From: Actinophytocola gossypii
Lineage (GTDB): Bacteria; Actinomycetota; Actinomycetes; Mycobacteriales; Pseudonocardiaceae
Reading direction: 5' to 3'
NCBI RefSeq assembly: GCF_025165815.1
Contig: NZ_JAFFZE010000025.1
Span: forward strand, 1 to 64,000
Length of the DNA: 64,000 bases
The translations under genes and the position numbers were made by a program. The notes under the pieces are model-generated. The model searched no databases, was not told where the DNA came from, and saw only the letters and a program-made list of their open reading frames with translations. Each line of letters starts with the position of its first letter. Position 1 is the first letter of the stretch. Of the stretch, positions 34,175 to 43,465 are shown in pieces.

Positions 34175-35356
34175 TCAGCCGGCGTAGGTCAGGTTCTTCC
34201 CCGACGACGGGTCGAACAGCTGCACCTTGTCCGCGTCGAACCACACGTCGGCGGGCTGGCCCTCCACCGCGGTCGAGGCCGCGGACAGCCGCGTCACCAG
34301 CTGCGCACCGCTGTCACCGGTCTCGGTCGAACCCGAGTCCGCCGCCAGCTCGGCCAGCTCCTGGGACGTCGCCGTCTCGCCCTCCACGGTGAAGTAGGCG
34401 AACTTGTCCGAGCCCATCGACTCCAGCACGTCCACCGTCGCGGTGAACGTGGTGCCGCCGGCCTTCGCGGACTCGTCCATCAGCTTCGCGTCCTCGAAGT
34501 GCTCCGGCCGGACACCGGCGATCACCTCGCGCGGGGCCTTCGCCTCCTCCGCGAGCGTGCGCACCCGGTCCGACAGCGCGAGCGTGCCGAGGCCGGTGGA
34601 CAGCTGGCCGTTCTCCAGCGTGCCGGGCAGGAAGTTCATCGCGGGCGAGCCGATGAACCCGGCCACGAACAGGTTCGCCGGGTTGTCGTACAGGAACTGC
34701 GGCGAGCCGACCTGCTGCACCAACCCGCCGCGCAGCACCACGACCCGGTCGCCGAGGGTCATCGCCTCGGTCTGATCGTGGGTGACGTACACCGTCGTCG
34801 TGGCGAGCTGCTTCTGCAGCTTCGACACCGACGTGCGCATCTGCACCCGGAGCTTGGCGTCCAGGTTGGACAGTGGCTCGTCCATCAGGAACGCCTTGGG
34901 GTTGCGGACGATCGCCCGTCCCATCGCGACCCGTTGACGCTGCCCGCCGGACAGGTTCGCCGGCTTGCGCTCCAGGTGCTGCGTGAGATCCAGGATCTTC
35001 GCCGCCTCGTCCACCTTGGACTTCACGGTCGCGTCGTCCACCTTGGCCAGCCGCAGCGGGAACGCCATGTTCTCCCGGACGCTCATGTGCGGGTACAGCG
35101 CGTAGGACTGGAACACCATCGCGATGTCCCGGTCCTTGGGCGCCTTCTCGTTCACCCGCTGGCCGTCGATACGCAGCTCGCCGGAGGAGATGTCCTCCAG
35201 CCCGGCGATCATGTTCAGCATCGTCGACTTCCCGCAGCCGGACGGGCCCACCAGGATGATGAACTCGCCGTCCGCGATCTGGATGTCCGCCTCGGACACC
35301 GCGAGGGCACCGTCTGGGTACCGCTTGGTCACCTTGTCGAGGATGATTTCTGCCAT
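34175..35356 (-). CDS. sugC: Trehalose ABC importer ATP-binding protein SugC
   Basis: A 393-residue ABC ATPase of the MalK/UgpC/MsmK type. Motifs: Walker A GPSGCGKST, Q-loop MVFQSYALYPHM, signature LSGGQRQRVAMGRA, Walker B AFLMDEPLSNLD and switch VTHDQTEAM. A C-terminal TOBE/OB regulatory region (residues 240-393) is longer than usual, with an added Ser/Glu-rich segment. It powers uptake of trehalose released from mycolate or cell-wall turnover when paired with SugA, SugB and LpqY, whose genes lie immediately upstream in the lpqY-sugA-sugB-sugC order of M. tuberculosis. Confidence 0.95.
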   Translation of the reverse strand: MAEIILDKVTKRYPDGALAVSEADIQIADGEFIILVGPSGCGKSTMLNMIAGLEDISSGELRIDGQRVNEKAPKDRDIAMVFQSYALYPHMSVRENMAFPLRLAKVDDATVKSKVDEAAKILDLTQHLERKPANLSGGQRQRVAMGRAIVRNPKAFLMDEPLSNLDAKLRVQMRTSVSKLQKQLATTTVYVTHDQTEAMTLGDRVVVLRGGLVQQVGSPQFLYDNPANLFVAGFIGSPAMNFLPGTLENGQLSTGLGTLALSDRVRTLAEEAKAPREVIAGVRPEHFEDAKLMDESAKAGGTTFTATVDVLESMGSDKFAYFTVEGETATSQELAELAADSGSTETGDSGAQLVTRLSAASTAVEGQPADVWFDADKVQLFDPSSGKNLTYAG

Positions 35357-35360
35357 TTGC

Positions 35361-36203
35361 TCAGCCCTTCACGGCACCGGACGTCAGCCCCGCGACGATG
35401 CGGCGCTGGAAGAACAACACGAACACGATGATCGGGATCGTGATCACCACGGCGGCCGCGGAGATCGACCCGACCGGGGCCTCGAACTGGGACGCCCCGG
35501 TGAAGAACGCCAACGCCGCCGGCACCGTCCGCGACGCCTCGGTGGACGTCAGCGAGATGGCGAACAGGAAGTCGTTCCAGCAGAAGATGAACACCAGGAT
35601 CGCGGTGGTGAACACGCCCGGCGCGGCCAGCGGCGCGATCACCCGCCGGAACGCCTGCGCCGGCGTCGCCCCGTCCATCTTCGCCGCCTTCTCCAGCTCC
35701 CACGGGATCTCGCGGAAGAAGGCCGACAGCGTGTAGATCGCCAGCGGCAGCGCGAAGGTGATGTAGGGCAGGATCAGGCCCGGCCAGGTGTCGAACAGCC
35801 CGAGCTGGCGCTCCATCTCGAACAGCGGCGACACCAGCGACACCTGCGGGAACATCGCGATCAGCAGCGACACCCCGACCAGCGCCTGCTTGCCGGGGAA
35901 GTCGAGCCGGGCGATGGCGTAGGCGGCCATCGTGCCGAGCACCACGGCGATGAGCGTGGCGATCAGCGCGATCCCGATCGAGTTCACCAGTGCCCGGACG
36001 AACTGGTCGGTGGTGAAGATCGCCTTGTAGTTGTCGAACGTCCACTCGCTGGGGAAGAAGTTCTTGTCGGTCTGGGCTTCCGCGGTCTTGAACGACAGCG
36101 ACATGGTCCACAGCACCGGGATCAGCGCGTAGGCCACGACCGCGATGTCGACGAACGTCCACCTGGCCTTGCGGCCCGTGGTACTGCCTCCGATGACGGC
36201 CAT
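35361..36203 (-). CDS. sugB: Trehalose ABC importer permease SugB
   Basis: A 280-residue permease with six membrane helices and the EAA loop [20 protein letters not shown] that contacts the ATPase. It is the MalG-like member of the pair. The ATG overlaps the sugA stop by one base (TGATG) and the gene ends 4 bases before sugC, so the four genes form one operon. Confidence 0.94.
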   Translation of the reverse strand: MAVIGGSTTGRKARWTFVDIAVVAYALIPVLWTMSLSFKTAEAQTDKNFFPSEWTFDNYKAIFTTDQFVRALVNSIGIALIATLIAVVLGTMAAYAIARLDFPGKQALVGVSLLIAMFPQVSLVSPLFEMERQLGLFDTWPGLILPYITFALPLAIYTLSAFFREIPWELEKAAKMDGATPAQAFRRVIAPLAAPGVFTTAILVFIFCWNDFLFAISLTSTEASRTVPAALAFFTGASQFEAPVGSISAAAVVITIPIIVFVLFFQRRIVAGLTSGAVKG

Positions 36204-37159
36204 CAGCGCCTTCCTTCCTGGTCGCTACCGGGCGCTGAGGCACCGAAGAGCTTGACGAAGATGAACGCGATGATCGCCACCGCGATGAAGATCAACACCG
36301 ACATGGTGGACCCGATCCCCAGGTTCAACCCCTTGATCAGGTTGTTGTAGGTGATCATGGACACCGACGACGTGTCGTTCGCGCCCTTGGTGAGCACGAA
36401 GATGTTGTCGAAGATCCGGAACGCGTCCAGCGTCCGGAACAGCAGCGCCACCAGGATCGCCGGCTTCATCACCGGCAGCATCACCTTGGTGAACCGCTGC
36501 CACGCGGTCGCGCCGTCCATCGACGCGGCCTTGAGCAGGTCGTCCGGCACCAGCGCGAGCCCGGCCATCAGCAGCAGCGCCATGAACGGCGTGGTCTTCC
36601 ACACCTCGGCGAGGATGATGATGAGCAACGACGGGATCTGCTCGGTCAGCGGCGCCTGCGCCCCGAACATGTCGGCGAGGTAGCCGGTGTCGGCGTTCCA
36701 CGCGTAGAACCAGGAGAACGCGGCGACCACGGTCACGATCCCGTACGGGATCAGCGACACCGTGCGCACCAGACCCCGGCCGACCAGCGTCCGGTGCATC
36801 ACCAGCGCCAGCAGCATGCCCAGCACCAGCTCGATCGCCACCGACACCACGGTGAGCAGCACGGTCACCCCGAACGCGGTCCACCAGTAGCCGTCGGACA
36901 GCACGGCGACGTAGTTCTCCAGGCCGACGAACTCCCGCTGGTCCGGGAACCGCAGGTCGTAGCGCTGCAGCGACAGCCACACCGAGTAGATGATCGGCCA
37001 GCCGGTCACCGCGAGCATCACGATCGCGGCCGGCGCGCAGAGCAGCCAGCCGAGCCGGCGCTCGGCCCGCTTGCCCTCGCTCAGCGCCGGCTTTCCCTTG
37101 CGCGGCGCCGGTTCCGCCGGCGTCGCCGCCGGTCCACTCTCGACAGTCTGCTGACTCAC
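36203..37159 (-). CDS. sugA: Trehalose ABC importer permease SugA
   Basis: A 318-residue MalF-like permease with six membrane helices after a Pro/Lys-rich cytosolic N-terminus ([20 protein letters not shown]). The EAA-type loop reads [20 protein letters not shown]. The GTG start overlaps the lpqY stop (GTGA). Confidence 0.94.
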   Translation of the reverse strand: MSQQTVESGPAATPAEPAPRKGKPALSEGKRAERRLGWLLCAPAAIVMLAVTGWPIIYSVWLSLQRYDLRFPDQREFVGLENYVAVLSDGYWWTAFGVTVLLTVVSVAIELVLGMLLALVMHRTLVGRGLVRTVSLIPYGIVTVVAAFSWFYAWNADTGYLADMFGAQAPLTEQIPSLLIIILAEVWKTTPFMALLLMAGLALVPDDLLKAASMDGATAWQRFTKVMLPVMKPAILVALLFRTLDAFRIFDNIFVLTKGANDTSSVSMITYNNLIKGLNLGIGSTMSVLIFIAVAIIAFIFVKLFGASAPGSDQEGRR

Positions 37160-38478
37160 GGCAGCACTCCCTTCGATTCGAGTGCCTTCTGCAAGCCGTC
37201 ACGCAGTTCCTGCGCGGTCTCCTCGACGTCGATCTCCGCCGGCGGGGACAGCACCTTCGCGGTGATCGTGGACAGGTTCTGGTACACCGGCGTCAGCGGC
37301 CGCACCGCGGCGTCCTCGAGCTCCTCGAGGATGACCTCCTTCATCGGGTACGCGGTCGCCATGCTCGGGTTGTTCGCCGCGTCCTCCGGCTGGTCCGGGT
37401 CGAGCGGGGTCTCGTCGGTGTAGACCGACTCGATGGTCGGCGGCACGCCGTCCTTGATGGCGGAGAACTTCTGGCTCTCCGGGCTGCGCAGGCACAGCGC
37501 GGCCTCGAACGCCTCCGGCTTGTGCTGCGAGTACTCGCTCACCGCGAGGTTGTACCCGCCGACGGTGACCCGGCTGGGACCGTCGATGCCCGGGTAGCGG
37601 GCCCACGCGAGGTGCTCGGCGCGCTCCGGGTTCGCCTCCTGGATGGCGGCGTAGACGTACGGCCAGTTCAGCTCGAACGCCGAGTTGCTGTCCGGCGCCT
37701 CGAACGCCTGCTGGACCTGCTGCTCCTGCGCGTTGGTCAGCGACGGGTCGGTGATGCCCGAGCTGGCGACCTCCTTGAGCAGCTCCAGCGCGTCGATGGC
37801 GCCCTGGTCCATGACGACCTCGGTGCCGTCGTCGGACAGGATCTTCCCGCCGGCGGAGGAGACGAGGGTGTTGTAGGTGACCACCAGGCCCTCGTACTGC
37901 GCGCCGGTGAACAGGATCTCGTACGGCTCACCGCGCGACTTGAGGTCCTTGGCCATGTCGATCATCTCGCGCCACGTCTCCGGTGGTTCCGGGGTGACGC
38001 GCTCGTCGTACCAGAGCAACTGGACGTTGGTGTTCTTGGTGGCCGCGTAGAGCTTGCCCTCCCACATGGCGGTCGACAGGGGCCCCTCCAGCACGCCCGC
38101 CTCCGCGTCGGACCGGTTCTCCCCGGTCCACTCCTCGAGCCACTGCGCCTCGGCGAACTCCGGCACCCACGTGACGTCCAGCCCGAGGATGTCGAGGTCG
38201 GAGTCCTCGGCGGCGAGGCGCCGCACCATCTGCTCGCGCTGGCCGTCGGCGTCCCGGGGCAACGTGCGGTAGACGATCTCGTAGCGGTCGCCCGCCTGCT
38301 CGTTGCACTTGTCGATGACGCTCTGGAAGTTCTGCTCCGGCGCGTAGTACACGTTGATCTGTATGCCGTCCTCGGACCCGCAGGCCGCGATGGTCGGCGC
38401 GGCGACGAGCGCGGCACAGGTCGCGGCGGCGGCACGCCACCGGACCCCGCTTCGGCCGCCCGTCCGGGTACTGCCCAT
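37156..38478 (-). CDS. lpqY: Trehalose-binding lipoprotein LpqY
   Basis: A 440-residue solute-binding lipoprotein. The signal peptide ends in the lipobox PTIAACGS. It matches mycobacterial LpqY along its length by recall: RYEIVYRTLPRDADGQREQM, DLDILGLDVTWVPEFAEAQW, FELNWPYVYAAIQEAN and AAVRPLTPVYQNLS all have direct counterparts. It delivers trehalose to SugABC for recycling. The ATG at 38478 (MGSTRTGG) is used since it gives a normal signal peptide. The 188 bases upstream carry a GTGTG-N6-CACAC inverted repeat. Confidence 0.94.
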   Translation of the reverse strand: MGSTRTGGRSGVRWRAAAATCAALVAAPTIAACGSEDGIQINVYYAPEQNFQSVIDKCNEQAGDRYEIVYRTLPRDADGQREQMVRRLAAEDSDLDILGLDVTWVPEFAEAQWLEEWTGENRSDAEAGVLEGPLSTAMWEGKLYAATKNTNVQLLWYDERVTPEPPETWREMIDMAKDLKSRGEPYEILFTGAQYEGLVVTYNTLVSSAGGKILSDDGTEVVMDQGAIDALELLKEVASSGITDPSLTNAQEQQVQQAFEAPDSNSAFELNWPYVYAAIQEANPERAEHLAWARYPGIDGPSRVTVGGYNLAVSEYSQHKPEAFEAALCLRSPESQKFSAIKDGVPPTIESVYTDETPLDPDQPEDAANNPSMATAYPMKEVILEELEDAAVRPLTPVYQNLSTITAKVLSPPAEIDVEETAQELRDGLQKALESKGVLP

Positions 38479-38557
38479 CAAAATCCTGCCTTCCCTCCCG
38501 CGCGGCACGGGAGGGGAGCGTCGTGGACAGCCGCACCTCGACGTGCCTCGGGAACGC

Positions 38558-38573
38558 GTGTGATACGCCACAC
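38558..38573. promoter_or_regulatory. Candidate operator upstream of lpqY
   Basis: A perfect inverted repeat GTGTG-ATACGC-CACAC about 80 bases upstream of the lpqY start. Spacing between TGTG and CACA is six, two less than the classic CRP site, so a LacI- or GntR-type regulator is as likely as CRP. Confidence 0.4.
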
Positions 38574-38666
38574 CTGATGCGTCGGTGCAATGAACCTAGG
38601 CCTCATGATCACGGGCCGCAAGCGACTCGCACAACGATTCAGACAAGGCGTGTAACGCGGGAGAAG

Positions 38667-39188
38667 TCAGTCCGTACGGGGGCGCATCGCGAGCTTCGCC
38701 AGCAGGTCACGGCCCTTTTCGGCGTTCCTCGGTTGGGCCAGGACATCGTACCGGCCGGCGACGAGCTGGCTGGCCGAGGCGATCTCCCGTCCGGCGCTGC
38801 GGGTGGTGGCGTAGCCGACCGCGGCGAACACCAGCCCGAACACGACCCCGGCCCCGAGCCCGACCAGGATCGGCGCGAACGACATCGGTTCGGGGCTGAA
38901 CAACCCGAGCAGCAGGCCGACGAACAGGCCGAACCAGGCGCCGGACAGCGCCCCGGTGCCGAGCACCTTCGGCCAGCTCAGCCGCCCGATGACCCGCTCG
39001 ACGAGCATCAGGTCGACCCCGACGATCGTGACCTCCTGCACGGGGAACTCGTTGCCGGCCAGGTACTCGACGGCCCGGTGGGCCTCCTTGTAGGTGTTGT
39101 AGGACCCGATCGGCCAGCCCGACGGAGGCGTCGGCACCTTGGGAAGACCCTGACTCCCTCGTCCCGCGCCGGAGAACGCACCGGTCAC
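38667..39188 (-). CDS. General stress protein 17M-like membrane protein
   Basis: A 173-residue protein. Residues 20-70 (GWPIGSYNTYKEAHRAVEYL) match the general stress protein 17M-like domain. Two membrane helices follow (SGAWFGLFVGLLLGLF and ILVGLGAGVVFGLVFAAVGY), and a short alpha/beta tail (YDVLAQPRNAEKGRDLL). Size and place next to lpqY fit Rv1234 of M. tuberculosis from memory. Function is unknown. Confidence 0.75.
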   Translation of the reverse strand: MTGAFSGAGRGSQGLPKVPTPPSGWPIGSYNTYKEAHRAVEYLAGNEFPVQEVTIVGVDLMLVERVIGRLSWPKVLGTGALSGAWFGLFVGLLLGLFSPEPMSFAPILVGLGAGVVFGLVFAAVGYATTRSAGREIASASQLVAGRYDVLAQPRNAEKGRDLLAKLAMRPRTD

Positions 39189-39258
39189 CGTTGCTCACCT
39201 CGTTCTGCAGTTGACACCATCCTGCCAACAACCGACACGCGCCGCTAATACCGCGGGG

Positions 39259-40140
39259 TCAGCGGTCGTCCATGGCCACGTCGAAGAGCACGTCCTCGAA
39301 GTCGTCCGAGTAGTAGGTGACCATGCCGGCACCGTTGTGGTGCCCGACGGTCTCCAGCCCGCCCACCGGGAGCGGCCGCCACCAGTACACCCGCGAACTG
39401 AGCTGGTGCGGGCTCTCCGCGTGGCACTCGGCGACGAGCTGTCCGACCTGGTCCAGCGCCGCCAGCACCCCCTCGGTGCCGCCCGGGCCGATGACGTGGA
39501 AGATCAGCTGGTCGCGGGCCGGCAGGGCGACCAGCGCGCCGTGCGGCGTCTCGGTCATGCCGGTGACGGCCTCGATCACCCACGGGATGATCAGCACCAG
39601 GGAGGCGACGTACTCCGAGCCCTGCAGGAAGTACACGCCGTCCTTCTCCCGGTACTGGTCCGGGAGCTGGGTGGTCAGGTTCTGCGTGCCGGCGTCGTAG
39701 AGCAGGTCGATCCCGTGCCGGGCCACGTCCTCGTCGCGCATGACCGCGATCGCGTCGGGCAGGTCGAAGGCCAGCACCCGCTGCAGGCCGGGCACGAGCT
39801 CGTCGGCGTACGACGCGATGGCCGACACGTCGGGGTCGGTCGGGACGACGCGCGCGTAGGTGCGCGGCAGCACGTCCTCGGTCGGCCCCTCCAGGTCGGA
39901 CCGGTCCTCGGTGCCGGCGGCGATCACCATCCGCAGGTAGTCGTCGACCAGGTCCGGCCACTGCCCGGACGGCGCGGCGGCGAGGATCGCCGACAGCGAC
40001 TCGTACCCGAGCACGAGCTGCTCTGGCTGGGTGACCTCGACGTGGTCGTCGTGGACGACGATCCGCATGCCGACGAACGCGGGGCTGCGCCGGACCAGGT
40101 GCCGCATCCGGTCCCGCTGGGCCGTGGTGAGAAGGTGCAC
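39259..40140 (-). CDS. Conserved-looking protein of unknown function
   Basis: A 293-residue soluble alpha/beta protein (MHLLTTAQRDRMRHLVRRSP after a GTG start) without membrane segments or a signal peptide. It has no family I recognise. Notable stretches are VHDDHVEVTQPEQLVLGYES, QLPDQYREKDGVYFLQGSEY and VYWWRPLPVGGLETVGHHNG. It lies 23 bases after the acyl-CoA dehydrogenase and is probably cotranscribed. The ribosome-binding site is weak, so the true start could be slightly upstream. Confidence 0.7.
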   Translation of the reverse strand: MHLLTTAQRDRMRHLVRRSPAFVGMRIVVHDDHVEVTQPEQLVLGYESLSAILAAAPSGQWPDLVDDYLRMVIAAGTEDRSDLEGPTEDVLPRTYARVVPTDPDVSAIASYADELVPGLQRVLAFDLPDAIAVMRDEDVARHGIDLLYDAGTQNLTTQLPDQYREKDGVYFLQGSEYVASLVLIIPWVIEAVTGMTETPHGALVALPARDQLIFHVIGPGGTEGVLAALDQVGQLVAECHAESPHQLSSRVYWWRPLPVGGLETVGHHNGAGMVTYYSDDFEDVLFDVAMDDR

Positions 40141-40163
40141 CGCGAGGACGGTACAAGTTCGGA

Positions 40164-41360
40164 TCAGGACTTCGTGCGGTATTCGCGCAGCAGGCCCCGG
40201 CTGATGATGGTCTTCTGGATCTCGCTGGTGCCCTCGCCGATCAGCAGGAACGGGGCCTCGCGCATCAGCCGCTCGATCTCGTACTCCTTGGAGTACCCGT
40301 AGCCGCCGTGGATCCGGAAGCTCTCCTGGGTCACCTCGACGCAGTACTCGGACGCGATCAGCTTCGCCATGCCGGCCTCGACGTCGTTGCGCGCGCCGGA
40401 GTCCTTGAGCCGGGCGGCGTTCACCATCATCAGGTGCGCGGCCTCGACCTTGGTCGCCATCTCCGCGAGCTTGAACGCGACCGCCTGGTGCTCGGCGATC
40501 GGCTTGCCGAACGTGTGCCGCTGCTGGGCGTAGTCGACGGCGAGCTCGAACGCGCGGATCGCGATGCCGCACGCGCGGGCGGCGACGTTCACCCGGCCGA
40601 CCTCGACACCGTCCATCATCTGCGCGAAGCCCTTGCCGGGAGCCTCGCCGAGGACCTTGTCCGCGCCGATCCGGTAGCCGTCGAACACCGCCTCGGTGGT
40701 GTCGACGCCCTTGTAACCCATCTTGTCGATCTTGCCGGGGATGGTCAGGCCGGGCGCGACCTCGCCGAAACCCGCCGGCTTCTCGACCAGGAACGCGGTC
40801 AGGTTCTGGTGCGCCTTCGCCGCGCCCTCGTCGGTCTTCACCAGCAGGGCGATCAGGTTCGAGCTGCCGCCGTTGGTGAGCCACATCTTCGCGCCGTCGA
40901 CCACGTAGTCGTCCCCGTCGCGCCGCGCCCTGGTCTTGATCGCCGCGACGTCGGAGCCGAGGTCGGGCTCGGACATGGAGAACGAGCCGCGGACCTCGCC
41001 GGTCACCATCCTCGGCAGCAGGTCGCGCTTCTGCGCGTCGGTGCCGTGGTGGCGGACCATGTGCGCCACGATGAAGTGGGTGTTGATCACGCCGGAGACG
41101 CTCATCCAGCCCCGGGCTATCTGCTCGACCACCAGCGCGTAGGTGAGCAGGGACTCGCCGAGCCCGCCGTACTCCTCCGGGATGGTGAGGCCGAACAGGC
41201 CCATCTCCCGCATCCCGTCGACGATGTCCTGGGGGTAGGCGTCGTCGTGCTCCAGGTGCTGGGCGTGCGGGATGATCTCCTTGTCCACGAAGTCGCGGAC
41301 CGTCGCGAGGATCTCCTGCTGGATGTCGGTCAGTCCGGCGGTCTGGGCAAGGCGGGCCAT
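40164..41360 (-). CDS. Acyl-CoA dehydrogenase
   Basis: A 398-residue flavoprotein that oxidises acyl-CoA to enoyl-CoA. It has the two family signatures, in FSMSEPDLGSDVAAIKTRAR and the C-terminal QESFRIHGGYGYSKEYEIER. The catalytic base should be the Glu of LLIGEGTSEIQ. The substrate chain cannot be told. It is in the accessory block that interrupts the Rv1211-Rv1238-like gene order. Confidence 0.93.
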   Translation of the reverse strand: MARLAQTAGLTDIQQEILATVRDFVDKEIIPHAQHLEHDDAYPQDIVDGMREMGLFGLTIPEEYGGLGESLLTYALVVEQIARGWMSVSGVINTHFIVAHMVRHHGTDAQKRDLLPRMVTGEVRGSFSMSEPDLGSDVAAIKTRARRDGDDYVVDGAKMWLTNGGSSNLIALLVKTDEGAAKAHQNLTAFLVEKPAGFGEVAPGLTIPGKIDKMGYKGVDTTEAVFDGYRIGADKVLGEAPGKGFAQMMDGVEVGRVNVAARACGIAIRAFELAVDYAQQRHTFGKPIAEHQAVAFKLAEMATKVEAAHLMMVNAARLKDSGARNDVEAGMAKLIASEYCVEVTQESFRIHGGYGYSKEYEIERLMREAPFLLIGEGTSEIQKTIISRGLLREYRTKS

Positions 41361-41468
41361 GGCGGGCGCTCCCTCGGCGGAGTCACGGACAACTGGTTAC
41401 CGGCCAGTATCACGTGGTCGACGTCCTGGTGCGGGCCGAAGGTGGGCGGCGCCACTCGCTTGCACGGT

Positions 41469-41642
41469 TCAGCCGACGCGGGCCTCCACGCGGGTGCCGC
41501 AGCCGCGGCAGTCATTGGCGAGCACGTAGACGTCCTGGCCACAGTGGTCGCAGGACTTGAAGCTCCGCTCGAACAGGTCATCACGGGAGGCGCGGCCGAA
41601 CAGGCCTCTTCGCCCCTCCTTGCTGATCCGGTGCTTTGCCAT
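41469..41642 (-). CDS. Small zinc-ribbon protein
   Basis: A 57-residue basic protein (MAKHRISKEGRRGLFGRASR) with a zinc ribbon C-x2-C-x11-C-x2-C (CDHCGQDVYVLANDCRGCG). The ATG at 41642 is preferred over an upstream TTG-type extension. A nucleic-acid-binding role is possible. It is divergent from the alginate lyase gene. Confidence 0.65.
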   Translation of the reverse strand: MAKHRISKEGRRGLFGRASRDDLFERSFKSCDHCGQDVYVLANDCRGCGTRVEARVG

Positions 41643-41694
41643 GGCCACACTCTCACCCGAAGAGGTGGCCAAACGCCAAGGAATCGCCGTTATC

Positions 41695-41710
41695 TGTGCG
41701 TTATATCACC
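41695..41710. promoter_or_regulatory. Candidate CRP-type site upstream of alginate lyase
   Basis: TGTGCGTTATATCACC fits the actinobacterial CRP/GlxR pattern TGTGA-N6-TCACA at 7 of 10 conserved positions. It is about 98 bases upstream of the alginate lyase start and 53 bases from the divergent zinc-ribbon gene, in a locally AT-rich stretch. Confidence 0.4.
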
Positions 41711-41807
41711 GCAACCTTCGCGTATTGTCACGGCATCTTTCCGCTGCGTACGGGGAGGTGGCAGGAAGGCGACAACGGGTATCCACTCGACCACGGCGGT
41801 CACCACC

Positions 41808-43163
41808 ATGACGGGCATGAAACGGGTTGGAGTGTTCGTAGCCACCGGCGTGGTCGTGACGGGTGCACTGGTCGGGGTGTCGCTCCTGGCCACCCAGTCC
41901 CAGCAGGCCCCGGCGACCGAGGACGGCGCGCCGGAGGGGCAGGTGATCCAGGCCATGCGCGCGGGAGCCGCGGCCTGTGACCTGCCGTCCCAGGTGCTCG
42001 ACCTGAGCAACTGGAAGATCCAGCTGCCGATCGGCGAGGAGGAGAGCCCGGACGAGGTCACCCAGCCGGAGCTGGACGGCTACCGGGTGGACCCGTGGTT
42101 CGTGCCGAACCCCGCCTGCGACGGCGTCCGGTTCCGGTCCGCGGTGAACGGGGTGACCACCGGCGGCTCCAACTACCCGCGTTCCGAGCTGCGCGAGATG
42201 AACGGCGGTGAGGAGGCGTCCTGGTCGTCCTCCGACGGGACGCACAGCATGACCATCGACCAGACCGTCACCCACCTCCCCAACGACAAGCAACACCTGG
42301 TCGTCGGCCAGATCCACGGCGGTGACGACGACGTGTCGGTGTTCCGGGTGGAGGGCACGAACCTGTACGTCACCAACGGAGACGACGCGAACTACCAGCT
42401 GGTGACCGACGACTTCCAGCTGAACACGCGGTTCCAGGTGCGGTTCGAGGTGTCCGACGGCACGATCAACGCGTTCTACAACGGCCAGCCCGCGGCCACC
42501 CTGAAGGTGGACTTCAGCACCGGCTACTTCAAGGCGGGCGCGTACACGCAGGCCAACTGCTCGAACTCGAGCCCGTGCGACGAGAGCAACTACGGCGAGA
42601 CCATCATCCACAACGTGACGCTGAACGGCAGCGCCCCGCAGCCGCCGCCGAGCGATGCTCCGGCCCCGCCGACCAGCAGTGCCCCGGCGCCGACCAGCGA
42701 CGCTCCGGCCCCGCCGCCGGTCGAGAACCCGGCCCCGCAGCCCCCGCCGGTCGAGAACCCGGCCCCGCCCGCGGCCGGCCCGCTACCGGTCGCCACGGTG
42801 GCCGCGAGCGGCCACGACGGCAACGAACCGGAGAACACCCTGGACGGCGACCGCGACACCCGCTGGTCCGACGAGGGCGACGGCGTGTGGATCGGCTACG
42901 ACCTGGGCGCGGTCAAGAAGGTCGGCTCGGTGCGCCTGGCGTGGCACAAGGGCGACACTCGGCACCACACGTTCCAGATCCGGACCTCGACCAACGGAAC
43001 CGACTGGACGACGAGGTTCACGGGCAGGAGCGGCGGCACCACGTTGCGGTCGGAGACCTACGACCTGGCCGACGCCAACGCCCGGTACGTGCTCGTGGTC
43101 GGCTTCGGCAACACCGGCAACGACTGGACCAGCATCACCGAGACCGCCATCTACCCGGCCTGA
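41808..43163 (+). CDS. Secreted alginate lyase (PL7) with F5/8 type C carbohydrate-binding domain
   Basis: A 451-residue secreted enzyme that cleaves alginate by beta-elimination. After a signal peptide (MKRVGVFVATGVVVTGALVG) the PL7 domain (about residues 50-270) shows the three classic motifs: NYPRSELREM, VVGQIHGGDDDV (Q-I-H) and YFKAGAYTQANC. A Pro/Ala linker with repeats of VENPAPQPPP follows, then a discoidin (CBM32) domain from about residue 325 (PENTLDGDRDTRWSDEGDGV, GTDWTTRFTGRSGGTT). ATG codons at 41808 and 41817 are both possible. A Q-I-H motif implies preference for polyguluronate or mixed blocks. Confidence 0.92.
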   Translation: MTGMKRVGVFVATGVVVTGALVGVSLLATQSQQAPATEDGAPEGQVIQAMRAGAAACDLPSQVLDLSNWKIQLPIGEEESPDEVTQPELDGYRVDPWFVPNPACDGVRFRSAVNGVTTGGSNYPRSELREMNGGEEASWSSSDGTHSMTIDQTVTHLPNDKQHLVVGQIHGGDDDVSVFRVEGTNLYVTNGDDANYQLVTDDFQLNTRFQVRFEVSDGTINAFYNGQPAATLKVDFSTGYFKAGAYTQANCSNSSPCDESNYGETIIHNVTLNGSAPQPPPSDAPAPPTSSAPAPTSDAPAPPPVENPAPQPPPVENPAPPAAGPLPVATVAASGHDGNEPENTLDGDRDTRWSDEGDGVWIGYDLGAVKKVGSVRLAWHKGDTRHHTFQIRTSTNGTDWTTRFTGRSGGTTLRSETYDLADANARYVLVVGFGNTGNDWTSITETAIYPA

Positions 43164-43465
43164 CTTGTCCACAACCTGACCAGTTGTCCACATGTCGATC
43201 TTCGTACCCAGCCCCGTGACCTTCGACCGATAGACTGGCAAGGCGGGACGCCCCCTGGGTCTGGGTGGGGGTTTGTGTAGGGGCTGGGGCGAGGCGAACA
43301 GTGCTGTGGGAGCGGGCGCGGTCTCGTGCTGATCGCTCGGGGCCGCGCCTGCGTGGTGGTCGTGGGAGGGGCTGCGCGTTCACGTGATCGTGGCGGCGAG
43401 CGACGGCCTGTGACGGGGGCACGGATGCTCGCCCGCGTTGTTCGGCATCGACGGGTTCGGGCACG
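43164..43465. other. Convergent intergenic region with two DnaA-box-like sites
   Basis: 302 bases between the stops of the alginate lyase and citE-like genes. It starts with TTGTCCACA at 43165-43173 and 43184-43192, 19 bases apart and in the same direction. The rest is G-rich on the plus strand with no ORF of coding character and no clear hairpin terminator. Confidence 0.5.

Noticed and set aside
43135-43464. A 109-codon minus-strand ORF in the convergent gap.
   Set aside because: It overlaps the end of the alginate lyase, has no ribosome-binding site and an Arg/Pro-rich shadow-like composition.
43164-43465. Replication origin because of DnaA-box-like sites.
   Set aside because: Only two boxes, no AT-rich segment, and no dnaA/dnaN nearby.
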